Source of the DNA: Planctomycetia bacterium
GTDB lineage: Bacteria; Planctomycetota; Planctomycetia; Pirellulales; UBA1268
Length of the DNA stretch: 23,265 nucleotides
Direction: 5' to 3'
Assembly (NCBI GenBank): GCA_009926295.1
Contig: RFPF01000015.1
Location: forward strand, 1-23,265
Shown: positions 1 to 8,006 of the stretch, piece by piece
How positions within the stretch are numbered: position 1 is the first letter of the stretch
Layout of the letters: every line of letters begins with the position of its first letter
Program-made: the position numbers and the translations under genes
The notes under the pieces: generated by a model
Seen by the model: the letters and a program-made list of their open reading frames with translations, nothing else
Told to the model about the DNA's origin: nothing
The model's database searches: none

Positions 1-1
1 C

Positions 2-853
2 CTCGGGGCGCTTCTCGACGCAGCCGGGCTGCGGCATCCCGAGACCCGTCTCGTTCCACGCGGCGTGCCTTCCGACGGCTCGTTTCTGCGCAAACCGGTG
101 GCGAGCGCCGGAGGCCACGGCATCGGGATCTGGTCCGGGGGCGAGCCGCCCCGCCGGGACGGTGATTTCATATGGCAGCGCAGGGTGCGCGGGGAGCCGC
201 TCTCCGTGGTGTTGGCCCTGGCAGAGGGAGCGGGCCGACTGCTCGGCCTCAGCCGCCAGCTCGTCGGTGAGGCGTGGTGCCGCGCCGCGCCGTTCGCCTA
301 TTGCGGATCGGTGGCGATCCCCGCCGCCGACCATCCCCCGGGCCTGGTCGACGAGTGCCGGCGCCTCGCCTCACTGCTCGCCGCGGAAGCCGGTGTCGCC
401 GGAGTCGTGGGCGTCGATCTCGTGCTCGAGGCGGATGGCCGCGCCAGCGTGATCGAGGTGAACCCGCGGCCGACGGCATCGGCGGAACTTGTCGAGCGCG
501 GAACGGGCGTGTCGATCATGGCGACGCATCTGGCCGCATTCGGCCTGAGGTCGCCGCAGTCACGCGGCGCGGAGCAGTGCACCGACGCCGTCTGGTCGAA
601 GGCGATCGTCTTCCTCCCGTCGGCGACGGCGATCGACGGGACACTGCTCGACCGGCTCCTCGATGTCTCGGCCGCCTGGACCGCCGCCGACGGCCGCCCG
701 GCGATCGCGGACATCCCGCGGCCGGGGCAGGTCCTTCGGGCCGGCGGGCCGTTCCTCACCATCTTCGCCCGCGGAGACACTCCACGCGACAGCGAGAAGT
801 GCCTCCGCCGCCGCGTCGCGGATGCCCTGTCGCTCGCGCACCGCCGGCCATGA
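2..853 (+). CDS. ATP-grasp domain protein, 5'-truncated by window edge
   Basis: The reading frame is open from base 2, so the N-terminus lies outside the window. The visible part carries the C-terminal half of an ATP-grasp ligase: a lysine segment KPVASAGGHGIGIW, a QRRVRGEPLS strand, and the metal/ATP-binding run GVDLVLEADGRASVIEVNPRPTAS, in which D, E and N would coordinate Mg-ATP. ATP-grasp enzymes join a carboxylate to an amine or thiol through an acyl-phosphate. The tail (KAIVFLPSAT..., then IADIPRPGQVLRAGGPFLTIFARG) resembles ATP-grasp proteins found with tetrahydromethanopterin-dependent C1 genes in planctomycetes and methylotrophs; this subfamily link is from memory and is inference. 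Substrate unknown. It ends 16 bp before the convergent rimI gene. PylC-like or carbamoyl-phosphate-synthase-like ligases are alternatives. Confidence 0.72.
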   Translation, partial: LGALLDAAGLRHPETRLVPRGVPSDGSFLRKPVASAGGHGIGIWSGGEPPRRDGDFIWQRRVRGEPLSVVLALAEGAGRLLGLSRQLVGEAWCRAAPFAYCGSVAIPAADHPPGLVDECRRLASLLAAEAGVAGVVGVDLVLEADGRASVIEVNPRPTASAELVERGTGVSIMATHLAAFGLRSPQSRGAEQCTDAVWSKAIVFLPSATAIDGTLLDRLLDVSAAWTAADGRPAIADIPRPGQVLRAGGPFLTIFARGDTPRDSEKCLRRRVADALSLAHRRP

Positions 854-869
854 CGGGCAGCGCGGCCCG

Positions 870-1379
870 CTATCCCGCGAGCCGCCGCGGCGCAGCCTCC
901 AGGCGCACGTCGCCGGCGAGCACGTACTGCATGAGATACGCGTCCTCGGTGGTGTCCTGGTAGAAGTCCTTGAGCACGGAGATCGCCCGGTAGCCGAAGG
1001 ACCGGAAGAAGAGCTGGGCAGGCAGGTTGCGCTCCCGCACCTCGAGCACGATCCGGTCGCGCCGCTCAGGGCTCAGTTTCGCCGCCAGCTTGTCCATCAT
1101 CTGCGTGCCGATGCCGAGCCGGCGGTGCGAGCGACGGACCGCGAAATTGAGGACGTGCAGCCGCGAGCGATGGAGCTCGTAGATCATGAAGGCGACGATC
1201 GAATCGGCGATCTCCGCCACCATGCCGATGCAGTTGCGCTGACGCATGCAGCGCGTGAAGTCGTCGTCGGACCAGGGAAACTCGAACGACTCCCTCTCGA
1301 TCTCCAGCACTTCGGGCATGTCGCGCCGGATCATCCAGCGCACATGAATCTGCAATCGATTCCGTTCCGACGTCGTCAC
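870..1379 (-). CDS. rimI: Ribosomal protein S18-alanine N-acetyltransferase (GNAT)
   Basis: A 169-residue GNAT-fold acetyltransferase. RimI transfers acetyl from acetyl-CoA to the N-terminal alanine of ribosomal protein S18; some homologues acetylate other N-termini. Visible family marks are the N-terminal IRRDMPEVLEIERESFEFPWSDDDF segment (the F-x-x-PW pattern is typical of RimI), the beta4/acetyl-CoA loop VLNFAVRRSHRRLGIGTQMM with the R-R-x-G-I-G pyrophosphate-binding motif, and the C-terminal LEVRERNLPAQLFFRSFGYRAISVLKDFYQ, typical of RimI and Ard1. The start is GTG at 1379 with GAGG a few bases upstream; an internal ATG (WMIRRDM) would remove about 14 residues without touching the fold. 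The gene is divergent from the lipoprotein-smc pair. Confidence 0.85.
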   Translation of the reverse strand: MTTSERNRLQIHVRWMIRRDMPEVLEIERESFEFPWSDDDFTRCMRQRNCIGMVAEIADSIVAFMIYELHRSRLHVLNFAVRRSHRRLGIGTQMMDKLAAKLSPERRDRIVLEVRERNLPAQLFFRSFGYRAISVLKDFYQDTTEDAYLMQYVLAGDVRLEAAPRRLAG

Positions 1380-1421
1380 GTGCGCCTCGTTCCTGGGGAC
1401 CTCGTGAGGTTTTCGGCCATC

Positions 1422-1489
1422 GGCCGGGCGGGAACCGTAGCAGGCGTTCCGCCGTCCGCCAAGGCTTGTTCGGCCGTTCCCGCCCGGCC
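1422..1489. repeat. 14-bp perfect inverted repeat in divergent intergenic region
   Basis: GGCCGGGCGGGAAC at 1422-1435 is the exact reverse complement of 1476-1489, with a 40-nt spacer; TTTT follows at 1490-1493. It lies between the start of rimI (-) and the lipoprotein gene (+), upstream of the candidate promoter at 1511-1539. It could be an operator, an rimI leader hairpin, or a stop for upstream transcription on the plus strand. Nothing in the sequence decides between these. Confidence 0.5.
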
Positions 1490-1510
1490 TTTTCCCGACC
1501 GAACCCCGGC

Positions 1511-1539
1511 TTGACCGGCCTCCGGGCGACTCCTACCCT
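1511..1539 (+). promoter_or_regulatory. Candidate sigma-70-type promoter for lipoprotein-smc operon
   Basis: TTGACC (1511-1516), a 17-nt spacer, then TACCCT (1534-1539). The -35 matches 5 of 6 consensus positions and the -10 only 3 of 6. Transcription would begin near 1546, which favours the ATG at 1587 over the GTG at 1551 as the lipoprotein start. The -35 hexamer and spacing are the same as in the better-matching SRP RNA promoter on the other strand at 13591-13619. Confidence 0.35.
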
Positions 1540-1586
1540 CCCCGCCCTCCGTGAGGTCCGTGCTCCTTTCGAGTTCGACGACAGCG

Positions 1587-3302
1587 ATGCGAATCCTCCG
1601 TCTCTCGTCGTGCCTCGGCGCCGCAGCCACCATGCTGGCCGCGGGCTGCGCTGGTCCGGCGATCCGCAGCCAGAGCCCGGAAGTCGCGGCGCTCGTGACG
1701 CTCGAGGCCGACACCAAGCTCGTCGGCGACTACACCACCGCCTGGGGCCTCAACGCGCAGCGCATCGAACGGGCGGCCCTCGTCACGGGCCTTCCCGGGA
1801 GCGGCAGCGATCCGCCGCCGGGGCTGCAGCGACAGCAGCTGATGGCCGACATGCAGGCACGGGGCGTCGTGGAGCCGAACAAGCTGCTCGCCTCGAAGGC
1901 GACATCGCTGGTGTGGGTGCATGGCTACCTTCCTCCCGGCGCGCGCAAGGGCGATCGCTTCGACGTGCACGTGGAGGTGCCCCCTGACAACGACACCGTG
2001 AGCCTCGACGGCGGCTGGCTGATGGAGACGAGGCTCGCCGAGATGGCGGTGCTGGGCAATCGTGTCCGCGACGGGCACGTTCTCGGCCTCGCCGAGGGGC
2101 CGTTGCTGGTGGACCCGGTGTCGCAGGGCACCCGCGACTCGGTGGCCAAGCTGAGGGCCAGGGTCCCGGGCGGCGGCGTCTCGCTGGCCGACCGCTCGAT
2201 CGGCCTGATCCTCGGCCCCGAGCATCGCTCGGTCGCCCTGTCGAAGCGGATCGGCGACTCGATCAACCGTCGATTCCACGCCGTCATCAAGGGTACGAAG
2301 CGCGGCGTGGCGACGCCGAAGACGGACCGATTCGTCGAACTGGAGGTGCCCACTGTCTACAAGGACAACCTCGCCCGCTACGTCCGCGTGGTCCGTTGCG
2401 TGGCGGTGATCGAGCCGCCCGCGGGCCGCCACGCACGGCTGGAACTGCTCTCGCGGCAGCTCGCCGATCCCGTGACGGCGCCGACGGCCGCACTGCGGCT
2501 CGAGGCGGTCGGCAAGGACGCGATCCCGATCCTGCGCGGGGCCCTCGACTCGAAGGATGCCGAGGTGCGGTTCGCCGGGGCCGAAGCGCTCGCCTACCTC
2601 GGGGAATCGGTGGCGGCGGAGCACCTCGCCGATGCGGCGACCGCCCTGCGGAGTGCCCGCCCCGCGGCGCTGGCGGCACTCTCTGTGATCGACGACGCGA
2701 ACGGAATCGACGCCCTCCAGCGACTGCTCGCCAGCCCGAGCGCCGAGACCCGCTACGGGGCCTTCAGGGCGCTGTGGCACATGGACCCGTCGGCGCCGCT
2801 GATTCGCGGCGAGCGACTGGGCGACGCCTGCTCCCTGCACGTGCTCGACGTCGAGGGGCCGCCCCTCGTCCACGCCACGCGCAGCCGCCGCCCGGAACTC
2901 GTCCTGTTCGGCACCGCACATCCCCTTCGCGACGGCCTTCGTGCCGAGGCGGGTGGGTCGATCGTCGTCGTCGTGGAGGGCTCCACGGCCATCGTCAGCC
3001 GATTCCTCGCGGGCCGGCCCGACGAGCACGCGGAAGTTCCCGCCCGCGTCGACGCGGTCGTGAGAGCGATCGTCGACCTCGGTGGCACCTATCCCGACGC
3101 CGTTCAATTCCTCCAGCAGGCGACGGCCAGCCGGTGTCTCGACAGCCGCCTCGCCTTCGACGCCCTGCCCGACGAGTTCGACGGCCGCATGTCGATCCAC
3201 GAGGAGGCGGCGACCCGGGAGCGGGACTTGCCCGCAGACGACGACACCGCCGACTCCTCCCCGCCGAACTCCCGGAGCCAACGCACGGACGAGTCGTCAT
3301 GA
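1587..3302 (+). CDS. Lipoprotein with FlgI (P-ring)-like domain and HEAT repeats
   Basis: 571 residues from the ATG at 1587. This start gives a clean signal peptide (MRILRLSSCLGAAATMLAAGC) with a lipobox-like AAGC; a GTG at 1551 in the same frame would add 12 residues before it. Residues about 115-225 resemble flagellar P-ring protein FlgI: GDRFDVHVEVPPDNDTVSLDGGWL then LGLAEGPLLV match the FlgI pattern GDxxDVxVS...SLxGGxLxxTxL...VxAxAQGPL, and LADRSIGLILG...RIGDSINRRF matches its conserved repeat. Residues about 295-400 are helical HEAT-like repeats (AIPILRGALDSKDAEVRFAGAEALAYLG and similar). The last 40 residues are acidic and disordered-looking. It is probably a periplasm-facing envelope protein, not a true flagellar ring, since no other flagellar gene is nearby. 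Its TGA overlaps the smc ATG (ATGA), implying translational coupling. Function unknown. Confidence 0.75.
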   Translation: MRILRLSSCLGAAATMLAAGCAGPAIRSQSPEVAALVTLEADTKLVGDYTTAWGLNAQRIERAALVTGLPGSGSDPPPGLQRQQLMADMQARGVVEPNKLLASKATSLVWVHGYLPPGARKGDRFDVHVEVPPDNDTVSLDGGWLMETRLAEMAVLGNRVRDGHVLGLAEGPLLVDPVSQGTRDSVAKLRARVPGGGVSLADRSIGLILGPEHRSVALSKRIGDSINRRFHAVIKGTKRGVATPKTDRFVELEVPTVYKDNLARYVRVVRCVAVIEPPAGRHARLELLSRQLADPVTAPTAALRLEAVGKDAIPILRGALDSKDAEVRFAGAEALAYLGESVAAEHLADAATALRSARPAALAALSVIDDANGIDALQRLLASPSAETRYGAFRALWHMDPSAPLIRGERLGDACSLHVLDVEGPPLVHATRSRRPELVLFGTAHPLRDGLRAEAGGSIVVVVEGSTAIVSRFLAGRPDEHAEVPARVDAVVRAIVDLGGTYPDAVQFLQQATASRCLDSRLAFDALPDEFDGRMSIHEEAATRERDLPADDDTADSSPPNSRSQRTDESS

Positions 3303-6300
3303 CCAGGCTCAAAGCGCTCGAACTGCTCGGCTTCAAGAGCTTCGCCGATCGGACCCGCTTCGAGTTTCCCGAGGGCATCACGGTCGTCGTCGGGCCCAAC
3401 GGGTCGGGTAAGTCGAACGTGGTCGACGCCATCAAGTGGGTGCTCGGCGAGCAGTCCGTGCGCAGCCTGCGCGGCCGTGAAATGACCGACGTCATCTTCG
3501 CCGGCTCGGTGTCGCGCAAGCCGCTCAACGCGGCCGAGACCTCGCTGGTGTTCGACAACGCCGCCCGTCTCCTGCCTGTGGATGACGCCGAGGTCCAGAT
3601 CACGCGGCGCGTGTACCGCAGCGGCGAGAGCGAGTACCTCGTGAACGGGGCGGTATCCCGCCTGCGGGACATCCGCGAGTTGTTCTCCGGCACGGGGGCC
3701 GCCACCGAGGCCTACAGCGTCATCGAGCAGGGCCGCGTCGACGCCCTCCTCGTCGCCTCCGGAAGGGATCGCCGCGCGGTCTTCGAGGAGGCGGCCGGCA
3801 TCACCCGGTTTCGGGCCAGGCGGAGCGAGGCCCTGCGCCGTCTCGAGCGCGCCGAGCAGAATCGCCAGCGCCTCGCCGACATCGTCGGGGAGGTGTCGAG
3901 CCGCCTCGAGACGGTCAAGCACCAGGCGGCCCGGGCACGCCGCTACCGGCAGATGACGGACCGCCTGCGGCTCCTGCGCCTGTCCGGGGCCACGGCCGAC
4001 CTGGCCGATGCCGATTCAGACGTGGACCGCATCGACAGGCTCCTCGCCGATCTCGCCGCGCGCCTCGCGGCCGCCGAGACGGAGGCCACGGCAGCGGCCG
4101 ACCGGACGGAGGAGCTCGACATCGCCAAGCGCGACATCGAAGCGCAGCTCGAGGCTGCACACGCCCGCTTCGCCGACGACCAGCGTTCAGCCGCCGCGGC
4201 CGACGCGACCCTCGCCGCACTTCGGCAGCGGAGGCACGAACTCGACGCGGACGCGGCGCGCATCGCGGCCGAACTGCGGACGGCGATCGCGAGGGAACGC
4301 ACGGCCGCCGCCGCCCTCGAGGCCGCCGTCGCGCAGGTCGCCGCGGCGACCGGGGAGCACGACGCGATCTCGATCGCTCTCGCCGCACGGGAGGAGTCGG
4401 CTGCCGGCACCCACGACTCCGCCGCCACGCTCCGCGGCCGTCTCGCCGAGCAGACCGCCAACTCGACCGCCATCGAGCGGAGTCTGCGACGGATCGAGGC
4501 CGACTGCGAACTCGCCGTGGCGCGGGCGGATGATGCCCGCCGCGCCGCGGACGAGTGCCGCATCGCCGTCAACGCGGCCCAGGAGCACCTCGCCCGGCTT
4601 CTCGAGGCCGCCGCCGGCCGTGACGGCAGCCTCTCGGCCCTCGAGCAGCGCTGCGCCGCCACCGGACACGAGGTCGAGCGGGTGGAGTCGATGCTGCGGG
4701 AACGGGCGGGCCTCGTCGAATCGGCGTGGCACGATCTCGCGGGCTGGCGGGCGAAGCTCGAGGCCTGCCGAGAGCGCCGCAGCGTGCTCGAGGAGATCGT
4801 CGGGCGCCACGAGGGCCTGTCGGAGGCGGCCCGGGCCCTGCTCGGCCCAGATGCAATGGTCTCCGTGCCCGGCCTCCGCGGCGTCGTCGGCGACCTCATC
4901 GACGCGCCTCTCGAATGGGCTCCGCTCGTCGACGTCGTGCTCGGCGCCGCGGCGCAGGGAGTGGTCGTCGAGTCCCTCGACGACGTCGTGCGCTGGTTCG
5001 GGCTCTGGGCAGACACGCCTGCCGGCCAGGCGATGTCGGCGAGCGGTGGACGCGTCTGCTTCCATGCGGCCGGGAGCGACTCGTCCGCCGAGTCCTCCGC
5101 CGTCGATCTGGGCGGTCACCCGGGCGTGATCGGACGGCTCGACCGGCTTCTCGGACCGGCCACCGGCGACACCACGGCCGGCACGGTGGCCCGCCGCCTG
5201 CTCGGGCGGGTGTGGGTGGTCGAGCGGCTCGACCACGCCCGCGCGCTCGTGCGCGAGGCGCCCACCGGCACGCTCGCCGTCACGCGAGCCGGCCTTTGCC
5301 TGTCGGCCGACGGTACGTTCGAGATGGGCACGCCCGCCGCCAGCCAGGGGCTCGTCGCAAGGCGCAGCGAGCTGCGATCGCTGCGAGAGCGCGACGAGGG
5401 CCTCACCGGAACCGTCGCCGCAGCGGAAGCCCGCATCCGGGCGTTGCAGGACGAGATCACGGAGCTCCAGCAGGAATCGCGACGACTGCTCGCCCGCCGA
5501 CAGCACGAGGCCGAGACACTGGCCGCAGCCCGGGCGGAGGGACAGCGGCTCGTCCGCGACGGGGAGGCAGCCCGCCACGCCGTCGCGACAGCCGAGCGGG
5601 CGGCGGTGGAGGCCGAACGACACGCCGCCGCCCTCGCCCGCGCCCGCGACGAGGCAGGTACAAACCGCGAGCAGCGGGCCCTGGAACTGGTGGCATCGCA
5701 GGATCTGGCCGCCCGCACGTCCGCGGCGCTCGAGGCCCTCGACCGCGACCGCGGCGAGGTGCTCGCCGAGATCAACCGCCTGCGTGTCGCCAGCGCAGCC
5801 GGAGCCGAGCGGGTGGCCGCGGCCCGCGAGACCGCGGAAACCCGGCGGAACGAGCGTGCGGCCTGCGCCCGCGACGCGGCGGCGGTCGCGGATCGGCACG
5901 CCGCGGCGGTGCGGCGGCGCGAGGATCTCGACCTCGACCTGCTCACCGCCGGCGGAGTCGTCGCGGAGGCGACACTCGCTGCCGAGCGGTCCGCATCCCG
6001 CCTCGGTGAAATCACCACGGCCCGCGACACGCTCGCAGCCGACCGACAGGCAGCGGGGGCCCGCGCCGAGCAGGGGCGGGCCTCGGCCCTCGCCCTCGGC
6101 GAATCGCTCCACGCCGGACAATTGGAGGCCGGCGAGGCCCGTCATCGCCGCCAGCGCATCCTCGAGCGGATCCGCGACGAGTACGACATCGACCTGGAGG
6201 CCGAAATCCGTGACGGCGGCATTCCTCCCGCGGCCCCGGAGGGCGAGGGAGCGCCGATCCCCGCCGACCGGAGTGAACTGGAGTCGGAGATCGAAACACT

Positions 6301-6955
6301 GCGCCGCAAGCTCGGAACCATGTCGTCGGTGAACCTCGAGGCGCTGGCCGAGGCCGACGCGCTGACGGAGCGGCTCGCCACGCTCGAGTCCCAGCTCGCC
6401 GACGTCACGTCGGCGCGCCAGTCGATCGAACAGCTGATCGCGCGCATCGACGAGGAAAGCCGCCGCCTGCTCGGCGAGACCATCGAGACGGTGCGGGGCT
6501 ATTTCCGGGAACTGTTCGAAAGGCTCTTCGGCGGCGGCCAGGCCGACATCGTGCTCGATCCGGACGTGGACCTGCTCGAGACGTCCGTCGAAATCGTCGC
6601 CCGGCCGCCGGGCAAGGAGCCGCGGAGCATCTCGCTGCTCTCCGGGGGCGAGAAGACCATGACCTGCGTCGCACTGCTCCTTGCGATCTTCCGCTCACGG
6701 CCCAGCCCGTTCTGCGTTCTCGACGAGGTCGACGCGGCCCTCGACGAGGCCAACGTCGACCGCTTCGTCGGCGTGCTCCGGGATTTTCTCTCGTCCACCC
6801 AGTTCATCATCGTGACCCATTCGAAGAAGACGATGGCCGCCGCGGACACGCTGTACGGCGTCACCATGGAGGAATCCGGGGTGAGCAAGCGGGTGTCCGT
6901 GCGGTTCGAGTCGGCCGTGGCCCAGGCCGGCGGCAGGCCGGCGAAAGCGGCCTGA
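3299..6955 (+). CDS. smc: Chromosome segregation/condensin ATPase SMC
   Basis: 1218 residues, slightly longer than the usual 1150-1200. SMC dimers with ScpA/ScpB form the ring-shaped bacterial condensin that organises and segregates the chromosome. The N-terminal head has LGFKSFAD and Walker A GPNGSGKS at residues 32-39. Two long Ala/Arg/Glu-rich coiled-coil arms (about 165-500 and 670-1040) flank a hinge (about 500-660) containing VPGLRGVVGDLIDAPLEWAPLVDVVLG. The C-terminal head carries the ABC signature LLSGGEK (1113-1119), Walker B FCVLDEVDAALD (D1142, E1143) and the H-loop VTHSKKTM. All ATPase residues are intact. The start ATG at 3299 overlaps the stop of the upstream lipoprotein gene; the open frame continues upstream but belongs to that gene. 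scpA and scpB are not in the window. Confidence 0.97.
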   Translation: MTRLKALELLGFKSFADRTRFEFPEGITVVVGPNGSGKSNVVDAIKWVLGEQSVRSLRGREMTDVIFAGSVSRKPLNAAETSLVFDNAARLLPVDDAEVQITRRVYRSGESEYLVNGAVSRLRDIRELFSGTGAATEAYSVIEQGRVDALLVASGRDRRAVFEEAAGITRFRARRSEALRRLERAEQNRQRLADIVGEVSSRLETVKHQAARARRYRQMTDRLRLLRLSGATADLADADSDVDRIDRLLADLAARLAAAETEATAAADRTEELDIAKRDIEAQLEAAHARFADDQRSAAAADATLAALRQRRHELDADAARIAAELRTAIARERTAAAALEAAVAQVAAATGEHDAISIALAAREESAAGTHDSAATLRGRLAEQTANSTAIERSLRRIEADCELAVARADDARRAADECRIAVNAAQEHLARLLEAAAGRDGSLSALEQRCAATGHEVERVESMLRERAGLVESAWHDLAGWRAKLEACRERRSVLEEIVGRHEGLSEAARALLGPDAMVSVPGLRGVVGDLIDAPLEWAPLVDVVLGAAAQGVVVESLDDVVRWFGLWADTPAGQAMSASGGRVCFHAAGSDSSAESSAVDLGGHPGVIGRLDRLLGPATGDTTAGTVARRLLGRVWVVERLDHARALVREAPTGTLAVTRAGLCLSADGTFEMGTPAASQGLVARRSELRSLRERDEGLTGTVAAAEARIRALQDEITELQQESRRLLARRQHEAETLAAARAEGQRLVRDGEAARHAVATAERAAVEAERHAAALARARDEAGTNREQRALELVASQDLAARTSAALEALDRDRGEVLAEINRLRVASAAGAERVAAARETAETRRNERAACARDAAAVADRHAAAVRRREDLDLDLLTAGGVVAEATLAAERSASRLGEITTARDTLAADRQAAGARAEQGRASALALGESLHAGQLEAGEARHRRQRILERIRDEYDIDLEAEIRDGGIPPAAPEGEGAPIPADRSELESEIETLRRKLGTMSSVNLEALAEADALTERLATLESQLADVTSARQSIEQLIARIDEESRRLLGETIETVRGYFRELFERLFGGGQADIVLDPDVDLLETSVEIVARPPGKEPRSISLLSGGEKTMTCVALLLAIFRSRPSPFCVLDEVDAALDEANVDRFVGVLRDFLSSTQFIIVTHSKKTMAAADTLYGVTMEESGVSKRVSVRFESAVAQAGGRPAKAA

Positions 6956-7368
6956 AAATCCCGCGTCCCATCGGCCCGGGCAGCGGGCGCCGCCCCCGGA
7001 CACCCGGCACCACCGGCGCTTTCCGGAAGAACGGCTCAAGTCGCACCACTGGTTCTTTCGATCTTCCCTGCTGGACGGTCATGCCACGAACGTGTCCGGG
7101 GACACCCGGAAACGTCCGTGGCGTGGAAGCAGGGGGGGACACCTGCGAACCATCGCCTCCGAAGGCGGCGCCCCGCATGGGGCACGGCCGACGGTTCGGC
7201 GACTCTCATGCCCCCCCGCGCTTCGTGCCGGCCATCGTGGGGCTCGACGGCGCGGTCGACCCCACGCTCGCACGCCGCGTCACAGGGGGGCCATGCTCCG
7301 CTGCCCGGATTGGGGCGGACTGGCCAAATCGTTTCCGGACACAAATGATCGAAATGGAGTAAGAAGCG
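6956..7368. other. 413-bp non-coding gap with palindromes and a repeated cgtttccgg motif
   Basis: No credible gene is seen. The first part is GC-rich and could terminate smc transcription through the weak imperfect stem near 6979-7001. An imperfect 16-bp inverted repeat lies at 7084-7099/7106-7121 and contains a perfect GTGTCC-GG-GGACAC palindrome at 7092-7105. The 9-mer cgtttccgg or a one-base variant occurs three times: 7091-7099 (+, variant), 7106-7114 (-), 7330-7338 (+). Long frames crossing here on the minus strand have arginine/proline-rich composition and no recognisable domain, so they look like antisense artefacts of GC bias. Confidence 0.5.
7084..7121. repeat. Imperfect inverted repeat, candidate operator or hairpin
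   Basis: The arms 7084-7099 and 7106-7121 are complementary at 14 of 16 positions, with a 6-nt loop. No T-tract follows, so a terminator is less likely than a protein-binding palindrome. It lies about 250 bp before the HTH/receiver-like gene, and its half-site cgtttccgg recurs at 7330-7338, 30 bp before that gene's ATG. Autoregulation is a guess. Confidence 0.4.
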
Positions 7369-7941
7369 ATGAAGGTTTTCACAACCGGCCAGGTCGCCAA
7401 GATCTGTAAAGTTGCTCCCCGCACGGTGAGCAAGTGGTTCGATTCCGGTCGCCTCAAGGGCTACCGCATCCCCGGCTCGCAGGACCGCCGCATTCCGCGG
7501 GAGTATCTCATCAAGTTCCTCAAGGAGCACGGCATGCCGCTGGGCGACCTCGAGGACGAGGCGATGGCGAAGGTGCTCCTCGTCGGTCAGGACCAGGTGC
7601 TCATCGAGAACCTCAAGAAGCATCTGCCGGTCGAGCGGTCGTTCAAGATCCAGGTCGCCGCCAGCGGCTTCGAGGCCGGCATCCAGGCCGAGAGTTTCCA
7701 CCCCGACTGCATCGTGGTGGACTACTCGATCGGCCGGATCGACGCCCAGCAGATCTGCCAGAACCTGCGTCGCAACCCGGAGTACGCCGACACCATCGTG
7801 ATCGCCCTCCTGCCGGACGACGGCTCGCAGATCACCGTCGACCGGGCCCACGTCAACGAGAGCTTCAAGAAGCCCTTCGACGTCGCCCTCCTCGCCGAGC
7901 GCCTGCGCACGCTGATCGGCGCCCGCAAGGAGCTGGTCTGA
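7369..7941 (+). CDS. Excisionase/MerR-type HTH protein fused to a degenerate response-regulator receiver domain
   Basis: 190 residues. Residues 1-55 (FTTGQVAKICKVAPRTVSKWFDSGRLKGYRIPGS...RRIPREYLIKFL) form the winged HTH of the excisionase/BldC/MerR type, which binds DNA. Residues about 67-186 have receiver topology: VLLVGQDQVLIENL, PDCIVVDYS with the phospho-acceptor aspartate D118, and the conserved lysine K168 in FKKPF. The acidic pair that binds Mg is reduced to G-Q-D (only D75), and the usual Ser/Thr after beta4 is missing (VIALLPDD). Phosphorylation may therefore be lost or weak, making this a pseudo-receiver. The domain order (DNA-binding domain first) is the reverse of classical response regulators. 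A good ribosome-binding site, GGAG at 7356-7359, lies 9 nt before the ATG. It is monocistronic with a strong terminator after it; no histidine kinase is adjacent. Target genes unknown. Confidence 0.8.
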   Translation: MKVFTTGQVAKICKVAPRTVSKWFDSGRLKGYRIPGSQDRRIPREYLIKFLKEHGMPLGDLEDEAMAKVLLVGQDQVLIENLKKHLPVERSFKIQVAASGFEAGIQAESFHPDCIVVDYSIGRIDAQQICQNLRRNPEYADTIVIALLPDDGSQITVDRAHVNESFKKPFDVALLAERLRTLIGARKELV

Positions 7942-7969
7942 CCGGAACAGGCCCGCTTCGACTCCATTC

Positions 7970-8006
7970 CCGCGGCCCGGTGCGACCCAAGCGCACCGGG
8001 CCGCGG
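7970..8006 (+). terminator. Strong hairpin terminator after the HTH/receiver-like gene
   Basis: A perfect 15-bp inverted repeat: CCGCGGCCCGGTGCG at 7970-7984, 7-nt loop ACCCAAG, and its exact complement at 7992-8006. It starts 28 bp after the stop codon. The U-tract is poor (CGTTTGCG), so release may need Rho or another factor. Confidence 0.65.

Noticed and set aside
1533..3281. 582-codon minus-strand frame opposite the lipoprotein gene
   Set aside because: The plus strand has a signal peptide, FlgI-like pattern and HEAT repeats; the antisense frame has no recognisable motif.
2396..3298. Open frame extending smc upstream by about 300 codons
   Set aside because: It overlaps the lipoprotein gene and is Arg-rich; smc proteins begin at MTRLKALELLGFKSF.
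7310..7345. Sigma-54 (-24/-12) promoter before the HTH gene
   Set aside because: TGGCC...TTTCC lacks the required GG-N10-GC spacing and sequence.
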